A stretch of 64,000 nucleotides of DNA from UBA7985 sp002690455 (GTDB lineage Bacteria; Pseudomonadota; Alphaproteobacteria; UBA7985), in assembly GCA_965662775.1 (NCBI GenBank), contig CBFIIW010000003.1, forward strand, positions 1-64,000, given 5' to 3'. Below the pieces are notes generated by a model, which was not told the origin of the DNA, made no database searches, and was given only the letters and a program-made list of their open reading frames with translations. Within the stretch, counting starts at the first letter, position 1. Each line of letters opens with the position of its first letter. The translations under genes were made by a program, and so were the position numbers. Shown here in pieces: positions 34,297 to 42,450 of the stretch.

Positions 34297-35976
34297 ATGG
34301 CAGAAGCCGCCATGGAGTCCTTCGCGGACCTCCTTAACGAATCAATAGGCGATACCCTCGAAGGGTCCGTCCTCTCCGGCACCGTTCTGAACATCGAAAA
34401 TGATCTGGTGATCATCGATGTAGGCCTCAAATCTGAAGGCCGCGTGCCCCTCAAAGAATTCACGATGCCCGGCCAGGAGCCGACCATCAAAGCCGGCGAT
34501 ACCGTCGAGGTGTTCGTCGAGCGCTACGAGAACAAGGACGGCGAAGTCATGCTGTCCCGCGACAAGGCACGTCGTGAAGAAGCCTGGGTTGAGCTAGAAA
34601 AGAAGTTCAACGACAGCGTTCGCGTCGAAGGTGTGATCTTCAACCGCGTCAAGGGTGGCTTTACTGTTGACCTCGGCGGGGCTGTAGCCTTCCTGCCCGG
34701 TTCGCAGGTCGATATTCGGCCAGTGCGCGACGTTGCACCACTGATGAACAACGCGCAGCCGTTCCAAATCCTTAAGATGGACAAGGCGCGGGGCAACATC
34801 GTTGTGTCGCGCCGCGCGGTTTTGGAAGAAGCCCGCGCCGAGCAGCGTCAGGAGCTCATCCAGAACCTGGAAGAGGGCAGCGTCCTTCAGGGCGTCGTCA
34901 AGAACATCACTGACTACGGCGCGTTCGTGGATCTGGGTGGCGTCGACGGCCTGCTGCACGTGACCGATATTTCCTGGCGCCGTATCAACCATCCGTCAGA
35001 GGTTCTGACTGTGGGTCAGTCGGTTGAAGTGCAAGTGATCAAATTCAACCGTGAAACGCAGCGTATCTCGCTTGGCATGAAGCAACTCGAAGCTGATCCG
35101 TGGGAAACCGTTGCTGCGGAATTCCCGGTTGGCACCAAGTTCAACGGCCGAGTGACCAACATCACCGACTACGGTGCCTTTGTTGAACTGATGCCTGGGA
35201 TCGAAGGTCTGGTCCACGTATCGGAAATGTCCTGGACCAAGAAGAACGTGCACCCAGGTAAAATCGTTTCTACCTCGCAAGAGGTTGAAGTCGTCATCTT
35301 GGACGTTGACACCACCAAGCGGCGGATTTCTCTGGGTCTGAAGCAGACCATGGCGAACCCATGGGAAGCGTTCCTCGACTCCAACCCGGTCGGTTCGACC
35401 ATCACTGGGGAAGTCCGCAACATCACTGAATTCGGTCTGTTTGTCGGGCTGGACGGTGACATCGACGGCATGATCCATCTGTCCGACATTGACTGGAATC
35501 GCTCTGGTGAAGAAGCGGTCAAGGACTTCGAAAAGGGTTCGACTGTTTCGGCAAAAGTCCTCGACGTTGACGTTGAGAAAGAGCGCATCTCGCTTGGCAT
35601 CAAGCAGCTCGAAGACGATCCGTTCGCCAACGCTATGGATGGTATCAAGCGCGGTCAAATTGTGACCACGACGATCACGCAGGTGCAGGAAAACGGCATT
35701 GAGGTCGAGGTGTCTGACGGTGTGACGGGCTTCATCCGTCGCTCTGATCTGGCTCGCGATCGCGACGACCAGCGCACCGACCGATTTGCGGTGGGTGAGA
35801 AGGTTGACGCTAAGGTCACGTCGATCGACCCCAAAACCCGAAAGATCTCCCTTTCGATTAAGGCTCGTGAGACCGAGGAAGAGCAGGAAGCCATGGCCGA
35901 ATACGGCTCCATGGATTCGGGTGCTTCGCTCGGCGATATTCTCGGTGAAGCGCTGAAGAAAGGGCGTGACACTTAG
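34297..35976 (+). CDS. rpsA: 30S ribosomal protein S1
   Basis: S1 brings mRNA to the 30S subunit. The 559 residues contain six S1 (OB-fold) repeats: the first two degenerate (SGTVLNIENDLVIIDVG; EGVIFNRVKGGFTVDLG), then four regular ones such as GVVKNITDYGAFVDLGGVDG and GRVTNITDYGAFVELMPGIE. AGGA lies about 10 bases before ATG 34297. A 175-bp leader separates it from cmk and probably holds its own promoter; S1 usually regulates its own translation. Confidence 0.97.
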   Translation: MAEAAMESFADLLNESIGDTLEGSVLSGTVLNIENDLVIIDVGLKSEGRVPLKEFTMPGQEPTIKAGDTVEVFVERYENKDGEVMLSRDKARREEAWVELEKKFNDSVRVEGVIFNRVKGGFTVDLGGAVAFLPGSQVDIRPVRDVAPLMNNAQPFQILKMDKARGNIVVSRRAVLEEARAEQRQELIQNLEEGSVLQGVVKNITDYGAFVDLGGVDGLLHVTDISWRRINHPSEVLTVGQSVEVQVIKFNRETQRISLGMKQLEADPWETVAAEFPVGTKFNGRVTNITDYGAFVELMPGIEGLVHVSEMSWTKKNVHPGKIVSTSQEVEVVILDVDTTKRRISLGLKQTMANPWEAFLDSNPVGSTITGEVRNITEFGLFVGLDGDIDGMIHLSDIDWNRSGEEAVKDFEKGSTVSAKVLDVDVEKERISLGIKQLEDDPFANAMDGIKRGQIVTTTITQVQENGIEVEVSDGVTGFIRRSDLARDRDDQRTDRFAVGEKVDAKVTSIDPKTRKISLSIKARETEEEQEAMAEYGSMDSGASLGDILGEALKKGRDT

Positions 35977-36072
35977 GGCTGATGATAGCTTTCCCGACAT
36001 CGGAGCGGCGCCTTTCTGGCTCGCGGCGGTGTCGGGGGTGCACCAGATCAAATAGGGGGACAGACGGACATC

Positions 36073-36360
36073 ATGACCAAATCAGAACTGATCCAACTGG
36101 TCGCTTCAGATAACCCACATCTCTACCTCAGAGACATCACCAAGATCGTAAATACGGTTTTTGATGAGATCACCGACGGGCTGACGCACGGAGACCGCAT
36201 CGAACTCAGGGGCTTTGGTGCCTTTTCCGTCAAAGTGCGGAAGTCGCGCACCGGTCGCAACCCACGTTCGGGCGAGCCGGTCGAGGTTTCTGAAAAAGCA
36301 ATCCCGTACTTCAAGACGGGGAAGCAATTGCACGAGCGGCTGAACGGCGAGGACGAGTAG
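36073..36360 (+). CDS. ihfB: Integration host factor subunit beta
   Basis: This 95-residue HU/IHF-fold protein bends DNA as a heterodimer with IhfA. MTKSELIQLVA and the arm RKSRTGRNPRSGEPVEV are diagnostic, and the protein ends in YFKTGKQLHERL. It is located after rpsA, as in most proteobacteria, and followed at 33 bases by a strong terminator. Confidence 0.96.
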   Translation: MTKSELIQLVASDNPHLYLRDITKIVNTVFDEITDGLTHGDRIELRGFGAFSVKVRKSRTGRNPRSGEPVEVSEKAIPYFKTGKQLHERLNGEDE

Positions 36361-36392
36361 GCCGCGGCGGGTTGTTTTGCAACAGGTTATCG

Positions 36393-36415
36393 GGGAGGCT
36401 TCGGCCTCCCTTTTT
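36393..36415 (+). terminator. Rho-independent terminator after ihfB
   Basis: GGGAGGC-TTCG-GCCTCCC is a perfect 7-bp stem with a UUCG tetraloop, immediately followed by TTTTT. Confidence 0.93.
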
Positions 36416-36563
36416 ACTTCAAGGGAGGGGGCGGGGGTTGGCAAGCCGCTCAAAAACCTGTCATTTTTACCGCTCTTGCTTGGCTGAACGGTTCGGCTGC
36501 TCTGGCGGGCACCGGCTCAATCAACGGCCACCCTGAACTGACGCCAAGGAGGCGCGCTAAACC

Positions 36564-36956
36564 ATGCTCCGCTTTCTCTCATCGACTCTGGCCGTACTGA
36601 GTCTCGCCGTGCTGGTCTGGTTTGTGGTGTCAAACACCGAACCAGCAACGCTACGGCTGGCTGTGTTGGCTCCCGAGGGTATGGAGCAGCCGTTGGCGCT
36701 TTGGATTGCCGCAACCGCAATTGTTGGCTTTCTGCTTGGTGCGGTGTTTGTGTGGATTCAGGCTGGCTCGCGCCGTTCCGACCTGCGCCGGACACGGCGC
36801 AGCCTGACCCGTACCGAGGACGATCTCGACCGCGCCCGTGCAGACCTTCTCGACCGAGAGGCTGAAATCGACCGTTTGGAGACGGAGGTCGCAACGTTGC
36901 GGACAATCGAACAACCGGCTGAAGACATCACCCCGAAACCTGTTTCTGCCATCTGA
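36564..36956 (+). CDS. LapA-domain membrane protein
   Basis: This 130-residue protein has two transmembrane helices (FLSSTLAVLSLAVLVWFVV and ALWIAATAIVGFLLGAVFVW), then a charged coiled-coil (about 75-118; RRTRRSLTRTEDDLDRARAD). This is the LapA (DUF1049) layout, a family tied to LPS assembly control through FtsH-LapB in E. coli. The gene after ihfB is the usual place. ATG 36564 has AAGGAGG about 10 nt upstream. It is probably cotranscribed with the next gene, 6 bases away. Confidence 0.88.
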   Translation: MLRFLSSTLAVLSLAVLVWFVVSNTEPATLRLAVLAPEGMEQPLALWIAATAIVGFLLGAVFVWIQAGSRRSDLRRTRRSLTRTEDDLDRARADLLDREAEIDRLETEVATLRTIEQPAEDITPKPVSAI

Positions 36957-36962
36957 GGTCTC

Positions 36963-37928
36963 ATGCGCTTCATCACTGCCCCCGAAATCGAAATCGCCCT
37001 GGATCAGAAAAGCCTTATTGAGGCCCTGCGACGCGCTTTTCGCATGGGCGCCAGCGCGCGTCCCTATCAGGCTCCGCTGCGCAATCGCTTCTACGTCGAG
37101 AATGTGCACGCCGAACCGACCATCTTGCTCAATATGCCGTCCTGGCAGGTCGACGGAGACCTGGGGATCAAGATGGTGACGGTCAATACCGGTAACCCGG
37201 GGAAGGGGCTGCCCATGGTGCAGGGGGTTTACCTGTTCCTCGATGCCGCAACCGGAAAGGTTCGAGGTATTCTCGAGGCAGAAATGATTACAGTGAAGCG
37301 GACAGCAGCAGCCTCGGCGTTGGCGTCCAGCTACCTGTCTCGCAGTGACGCGTCCCGCTTGCTCATCGTCGGCGCGGGCGCGCTTGCCCGCCACTTCATC
37401 GACGCACATCGCGCCGTACGGCCGATTTCCGACGTGCTGGTTTGGAACCGCACGCCCCAACGGGCGGAGGAACTGGTGGCCAACTACAGGCTGCAGGACG
37501 ACGCATCGGCGCTCAACAGCATCGGGGTCACGGATGATCTGGAGGCAGCGGTCTCGGGCGCTGACATCGTGACCTGCATAACGGCAAGCAGTGAGCCTGT
37601 CATTTTCGGCGACTGGGTACGCGATGGCACTCACATCGATCTGGTTGGCGCCTTCTCCCCAGATAGCCGCGAGTCCGACGATGCGCTGGTGCAAAAATCC
37701 CGGATATTCGTCGATACCAAGACCGGGGCGCTGGCTGAAGCGGGTGATCTGATCATCCCGATGAACAAGGGCCTGATAAATGAAGATGACGTTGCGGCGG
37801 ATCTGTTTGACCTGACGCAAGGTGAGCGCGATGGACGGCGGTTTTATGAGCAGATCACACTGTTCAAAAACTGCGGGTCAGCAATTGAGGATCTGGTTGC
37901 AGCACGGCTGGCGTACCAGCGCACCTGA
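36963..37928 (+). CDS. Ornithine cyclodeaminase / mu-crystallin family protein
   Basis: This 321-residue protein has the family core GIKMVTVNTGNPGKGLP, the dinucleotide-binding LLIVGAGALARHFIDAH (about 136-153), and DLVGAFSPDSRESDD. Members include ornithine cyclodeaminase, delta-1-pyrroline-2-carboxylate reductase and alanine dehydrogenase-like enzymes; substrate cannot be decided by eye. It probably uses NAD(P)H. It follows the LapA-type gene closely; the terminator stem overlaps its stop codon. Confidence 0.88.
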   Translation: MRFITAPEIEIALDQKSLIEALRRAFRMGASARPYQAPLRNRFYVENVHAEPTILLNMPSWQVDGDLGIKMVTVNTGNPGKGLPMVQGVYLFLDAATGKVRGILEAEMITVKRTAAASALASSYLSRSDASRLLIVGAGALARHFIDAHRAVRPISDVLVWNRTPQRAEELVANYRLQDDASALNSIGVTDDLEAAVSGADIVTCITASSEPVIFGDWVRDGTHIDLVGAFSPDSRESDDALVQKSRIFVDTKTGALAEAGDLIIPMNKGLINEDDVAADLFDLTQGERDGRRFYEQITLFKNCGSAIEDLVAARLAYQRT

Positions 37929-37971
37929 TGCACTCCAGCACTCTCTGGGGTGCTGAAGGTGCGCCTTTTTT
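37919..37971 (+). terminator. Long rho-independent terminator overlapping a stop codon
   Basis: GCGCACCT (37919-37926) pairs with AGGTGCGC (37957-37964), and GCACTCCAG (37930-37938) with CTGGGGTGC (37945-37953) around the loop CACTCT. Between the two stem blocks are GA opposite GA and one T-T mismatch. A run of six T follows at 37966-37971. The TGA stop of the upstream gene lies inside the 5' arm. Confidence 0.9.
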
Positions 37972-38009
37972 GCCACAAATCTCGAAAAACGTGACGCCGG
38001 CGCGGCGGC

Positions 38010-38999
38010 TCAAATTGGGAGAAGCAGTGCCAGAGCTAGGGCGGCACCCCAGATCCATCCGGTCCACTGTTCGGCCTTGAAGGCGCGCAGGCTGTCTGAT
38101 GGGCTATCCAGATCGGTGCGCTGGACCTGCATCATCATGCGGAAACCAATCAGTACAAGGCCAATCAGACTAATCCAAAAGGGCAGGCCGTCCGCCGCCA
38201 GCGCCAGTGCGAAAAACCAAAACACTAGCGCGACCGCGTATGACAGACGGATGGCCAGTTTGCTGTTTTTGCCGAAGGTCAGCGCCGTCGATCGCACCCC
38301 GATGATAACATCGTCGGCCTTGTCCTGATGCGCGTAAATGGTGTCATAGCCAAAGGTCCAGGCCCAGCAGCCGGCATAAAGCAGCAGCATGGCGAGTGAT
38401 ATTTCGTTGCTGATCGCCGCCCAGCCGATCAACGCCCCGAAGTTGAAGGTCAGTCCAAGCACCGCTTGAGGGTAGTCTGTCACGCGCTTGGCCAGTGGGT
38501 AGAGCGCCACCGGCACCAGTGAAATCACACCGAGCAGGATCCCCCATGGTCGCATCTGCAGCAGGATCAGCAGGCCAAGTCCCAGCAGCAGCGCGAGAAA
38601 TACCGCAGCCTGCACCATTGAAATGGCACCCGAGGCCAGAGGCCGTCCAGCAGTGCGCTCGACTTGTGAATCGAGGTCCCGGTCCCACATATCGTTGATG
38701 ACGCAGCCTGCCCCGCGCATAATGAACGCACCGACCAACAGCAACGCGGCGATCCACAGCACCCGAAACAACAGGTTGACCCCTGCTTCAGCCTCAACCC
38801 CGCCAACACCCTCCATGGCATGCGCGGCAAGCAGTGCGCCCCAAAGGCCCGGGATATAGAGCAGGTAGGCGCCGATCGGCCGGTCCAGCCGCATCAACCG
38901 TGTATAGGGAAGCGTCCTCTCAGGCAGGATCCTGTCAAACCACGTCCGGCCTTGAATATCGGTGAACCGGGGCTTCAAATCGTCCGGATTGTTTGCCAT
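38010..38999 (-). CDS. ubiA: 4-hydroxybenzoate polyprenyltransferase
   Basis: This inner-membrane enzyme attaches the polyprenyl tail to 4-hydroxybenzoate in ubiquinone biosynthesis. Its 329 residues have both Asp-rich motifs, NDMWDRDLDSQVERT and YAHQDKADDVIIGVRS, and about nine hydrophobic segments. ATG 38999 has AAGGTG about 10 bases upstream; TTG 39023 would add eight residues. It is divergent from rsmE, the usual alphaproteobacterial arrangement. Confidence 0.95.
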   Translation of the reverse strand: MANNPDDLKPRFTDIQGRTWFDRILPERTLPYTRLMRLDRPIGAYLLYIPGLWGALLAAHAMEGVGGVEAEAGVNLLFRVLWIAALLLVGAFIMRGAGCVINDMWDRDLDSQVERTAGRPLASGAISMVQAAVFLALLLGLGLLILLQMRPWGILLGVISLVPVALYPLAKRVTDYPQAVLGLTFNFGALIGWAAISNEISLAMLLLYAGCWAWTFGYDTIYAHQDKADDVIIGVRSTALTFGKNSKLAIRLSYAVALVFWFFALALAADGLPFWISLIGLVLIGFRMMMQVQRTDLDSPSDSLRAFKAEQWTGWIWGAALALALLLPI

Positions 39000-39043
39000 G
39001 GGTTGGGTCACCTTTCTGATCAATGCGAGCAGCGGAATCGAGA

Positions 39044-39826
39044 ATGACTAAGCCAGATCGTCCCACAATCCGCCTCTATGTTGAAGGTGAGTTGGTAGCA
39101 GGTCAGGCCTTCGACTTGCCGGAAGCACAGGCTCACTATCTGCGCAATGTTCTGCGGCGAGACGTCGGCGCGACGCTGGGCTTATTCAACGGGCGCGGGC
39201 CGGAGTTTCGCTGCATTATCACTGTGCTGAGCAAAAAGGCGGCAAGGGTTGATGTGGTTTCCCCAATGGTCGCCTTTGCAGCCGAACGGCCGTTGACGCT
39301 GATGTTTGCGCCCATCAAGCGTGGTCCGATGGAGTGGATCCTTGCCAAAGGAACCGAACTCGGGGTTACGTGTTTCCAGCCCGTTATCACGACACACACG
39401 CAGTCTGAACGGCTGCGAACGGACCGCCTGCAATCGATTATGATCGAAGCGGCGGAACAGAGCGAACGGCTTACGATTCCGACCTTGGCAACGCCTGTCC
39501 TACTGCGCGAGGCGGTTACTGGCTTTAGTGGTTCAGTTGGCGCTGCCTTCGAGGCCGGCGGCTTTAACCCCGTCGCTGCTCAGTTCGCCTCTATACGGAC
39601 AACCGGCGATCAACCGCAGCAGCAGGCGCTGCTGGTTGGGCCAGAAGGTGGCTTTCATGCGGACGAAATCCGGTGGCTTTCCAGTCAATCTAATGTCTTC
39701 GGCCTAAGCCTTGGGCCGCGTGTGCTCAAGGCTGAAACGGCGGCGGTGGCTTTGCTCTCAGTCTTCCAGGCACTTCAGGGCGATTGGGACAAGCGTCCCG
39801 ATTTTCGGGGGCCAGCCAGACACTAA
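39044..39826 (+). CDS. rsmE: 16S rRNA m3U1498 methyltransferase
   Basis: This SPOUT-fold enzyme of 260 residues methylates U1498 of 16S rRNA. It has the N-terminal PUA-like domain (ending near NGRGPEFRC), then the motifs AKGTELGV, QSERLTIPT, LLVGPEGGF and LGPRVLKAETAAVALLS (knot and SAM pocket). ATG 39044 is chosen; 39023 adds seven residues. It is followed by gshA at 77 bases. Confidence 0.94.
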   Translation: MTKPDRPTIRLYVEGELVAGQAFDLPEAQAHYLRNVLRRDVGATLGLFNGRGPEFRCIITVLSKKAARVDVVSPMVAFAAERPLTLMFAPIKRGPMEWILAKGTELGVTCFQPVITTHTQSERLRTDRLQSIMIEAAEQSERLTIPTLATPVLLREAVTGFSGSVGAAFEAGGFNPVAAQFASIRTTGDQPQQQALLVGPEGGFHADEIRWLSSQSNVFGLSLGPRVLKAETAAVALLSVFQALQGDWDKRPDFRGPARH

Positions 39827-39903
39827 AGCTACTTCGTTTACCTTGACGGTTTTGGATCGTCTGACCATTTGCTGGGGACCGAGCTCCAAATAAGGTACAG
39901 TCA

Positions 39904-41310
39904 TTGTCTGCTCCGCCCACAGGGGTTTCCCAGCCCGTCCACAGCCGCAAAGATCTTGTTGAAGCCCTCGAACGAGGTTGCAAGCCTGCGTCTCATTGGC
40001 GGATCGGAACAGAGCACGAAAAGTTTCTTTACGACAAGCGTGACTTCAGCGCCCTTCCCTACTCCCACGAAACGAATGCGGCAGAAGGGGCGGCGGCAGG
40101 TTCAGGCGATATCCGTCGCTTGTTAAACGGCTTGGTCACGGAGCATGGTTGGACGCCGCTGTATGAAGGCGAGAATGTCGTCGCTCTGACCCGCGCCGGT
40201 GCCAACATTACATTGGAGCCCGGTGGGCAGTTCGAGCTCTCCGGCGCTGCCGTAGCAAACCTGCACGAGACGGAGGCCGAAACCCGACAGCACATAGAAG
40301 AGTTGCAAGCCCTTTGCGTGCCCATGGGGGTTGGTACCCTGTCTTTGGGGTATCAGCCTGAGCTGTCACGCGACGAGATTCCATGGATGCCCAAGGCGCG
40401 CTACCGCATCATGCGCGCACAGATGAAGCGGAAGGGGATGCTTGGGCTGGATATGATGAAATCCACCGCGACCATTCAGGTCAATTTGGATTTCGAATCC
40501 GAGGCGGATATGGTCCGCAAGCTTCGGGTTAGCCTCGCACTTCAGCCGGTGGCTACAGCCATTTTCGCTAACTCACCCTTTTCGCGCGGCCGGCTGAACG
40601 GCTACCGGTCGTTCCGTTCAGCTATCTGGCAAGACACCGACCCTGATCGCACAGGGGGGCTGGAATTCGCCTTTGAAGACGGTATGGGCTTCGAGCGTTA
40701 CGTCGACTATGCGCTCGATGTGCCGATGTACTTCATCCATCGCGGTGGTGAGTACTTTGATGCCAGTGGCTTGTCGTTCCGTGATTTCATGGCGCAGAAG
40801 CTGGCTCTTCGGCCGGGTGAGATGCCGTTGAAGTCCGACTGGGATGATCATCTGACGACACTGTTCCCCGAAGTCCGCATCAAGTCTTTCCTCGAAATGC
40901 GAGGCGGTGATGCCGGGCCGGTGGATCATATTCTAGGGCTTTCAGCCTTGTGGACTGGGCTGCTGTATGATTCGAACAGTCTGCAAGCTGCCTGGGATCT
41001 CGTTGCGGGTTGGGGGACAGAAGACCGACGGCAACTCGCCCTCGACGTCCCGACTCAAGGGCTAAAGGCCACAGTTGCTGGACGGTCCGTGCTTGACCTC
41101 GCGCGTGATGTTGTCGCAATTTCAAAGGCCGGTCTACGCCGCCGGGCTGTCCCAGGTCCAGACGAGCAAGCAGATGAAGCCGGACTACTGGCGCCGCTGG
41201 AGGCTTTGCTTGATGCTGGGCATTCCCCGGCTGATCGGTTGATCGAAGCCTTTGAGGGCGCTTGGCAAGGGGACATCCGGCAGGTTTACCAGGCCGCGTC
41301 CCTGTTCTGA
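39904..41310 (+). CDS. gshA: Glutamate-cysteine ligase (plant/alphaproteobacterial type)
   Basis: It makes gamma-glutamylcysteine, the first step of glutathione synthesis. The 468 residues include RIGTEHEKFLYD, ANITLEPGGQFELSGA, GLDMMKSTATIQVNLDF and the SPFSRGRLNGYRSFRS region, all typical of the GCS2-like type of alphaproteobacteria and plants. It starts at TTG 39904 with AAGG about 9 bases upstream. It probably shares a transcript with rsmE. Confidence 0.94.
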   Translation: MSAPPTGVSQPVHSRKDLVEALERGCKPASHWRIGTEHEKFLYDKRDFSALPYSHETNAAEGAAAGSGDIRRLLNGLVTEHGWTPLYEGENVVALTRAGANITLEPGGQFELSGAAVANLHETEAETRQHIEELQALCVPMGVGTLSLGYQPELSRDEIPWMPKARYRIMRAQMKRKGMLGLDMMKSTATIQVNLDFESEADMVRKLRVSLALQPVATAIFANSPFSRGRLNGYRSFRSAIWQDTDPDRTGGLEFAFEDGMGFERYVDYALDVPMYFIHRGGEYFDASGLSFRDFMAQKLALRPGEMPLKSDWDDHLTTLFPEVRIKSFLEMRGGDAGPVDHILGLSALWTGLLYDSNSLQAAWDLVAGWGTEDRRQLALDVPTQGLKATVAGRSVLDLARDVVAISKAGLRRRAVPGPDEQADEAGLLAPLEALLDAGHSPADRLIEAFEGAWQGDIRQVYQAASLF

Positions 41311-41599
41311 TCCGGCCTTGAGCCATCATTCAGCCACGCTGTTTGTTGGCACCCTGTGCTAAGGCCCAATCTGTCGTCCTTTTTCACCTCTGGCTGATTT
41401 TTTAGTGCCATGAATCGTGGCCGGCTTTTCCCGAATGAGACAATCCGCACCTGAAACAAGGGCTTGTGAATGGCGGCGCTGTCGATAAGGCTGTATTTTG
41501 CCATAAGTCAGTAATCGCCGACGGTGATAGCCTCGGGCGTTTCCCAGAACAAACGCGATTGATGATGATGTCGAGAGCAGGGTTGAGAAGTAGGTTTCT

Positions 41600-42358
41600 A
41601 TGAACCGTCTGGTGTTTTGTTTAGTGCGATTGGCGCTGGGCTACGGCCTTGGTCTTTTGCTTGCGCTGGCGCCAGTGGGAATGGCACCCGCAGCCCTGGC
41701 ACAGAATAGCGTGGGCGCCAGCAGTGGCCCCTGGCCAACCGTTCAGATCAACCCACTGGTCGTTGAACTGTTTACCAGTCAGGGCTGCCACTCCTGTCCC
41801 CCGGCAGACCAGGAACTGGAGCGGCTGGCCGACATGCCCGGCGTACTGGGATTGTCATTTCACGTTGATTATTGGGATTACATCGGTTGGCGCGACCCCT
41901 TTGCTAGCCCGAATGCGACCAACCGCCAGAAATACTATCGGCACGTGCTTGCCAAACGCTACATCTTCACACCGCAATTTGTGGTCGGGGGCAACTGGTC
42001 ACCCGAAGGGCCCACGAGCCTGCTGGATCAAGATCTGATGCGCTATAAGGGCGACCCGATCATGCTCCGCACGGATCAGGACGGCATCTATCTGCCGGAA
42101 ACTGGTGCTCTTGGCGGCATTGCTGACCTCTGGCTTGTGCACTTCGATCACCGGCATGAAACCGAAATCCGCGCCGGTGAGAACGCGGGCCGGACGCTGG
42201 CTTACCGGCATGTGGTTCGGGACATCAAACATTTGGGCGACTGGCGCGGTGCAGAGCGGCGCATCGCCTGGCCACGAAGGGTGGGCTACGGAATCGCTTT
42301 GCTCGTGCAGCACCGCAGCGACGGCACTATCCTCGCCAGCCTTGCTCACATGCAGTAG
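41600..42358 (+). CDS. DUF1223 secreted thioredoxin-like protein
   Basis: This 252-residue protein has a signal peptide (ALGYGLGLLLALAPVGMAPA, cleavage near ALAQ). The mature domain opens with PLVVELFTSQGCHSCPPADQ; C63-H-S-C66 is the redox-type CxxC of the DUF1223 family, followed by HVDYWDYIGWRDPF. Predicted periplasmic; the function of the family is unknown. It stands alone, 289 bases after gshA and convergent with htpG. Confidence 0.9.
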   Translation: MNRLVFCLVRLALGYGLGLLLALAPVGMAPAALAQNSVGASSGPWPTVQINPLVVELFTSQGCHSCPPADQELERLADMPGVLGLSFHVDYWDYIGWRDPFASPNATNRQKYYRHVLAKRYIFTPQFVVGGNWSPEGPTSLLDQDLMRYKGDPIMLRTDQDGIYLPETGALGGIADLWLVHFDHRHETEIRAGENAGRTLAYRHVVRDIKHLGDWRGAERRIAWPRRVGYGIALLVQHRSDGTILASLAHMQ

Positions 42359-42450
42359 CTCGCGCCGATCGTTTCGAGTGTCGTCGCACAGGTGGCTTGT
42401 CCTACTTCCTTGCTTACAGCAGCCGCAGCCCCCCTTCGCGGTGCCTCTGA

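Noticed and set aside
34996..36051. Long open frame antisense to rpsA (351 residues)
   Set aside because: It is a shadow of the repeated, strongly coding S1 gene; it has no family motif or ribosome-binding site of its own.
36651..37820. Long antisense frame across the LapA-type and cyclodeaminase genes
   Set aside because: Both sense genes are clearly recognisable; the antisense translation shows no domain.
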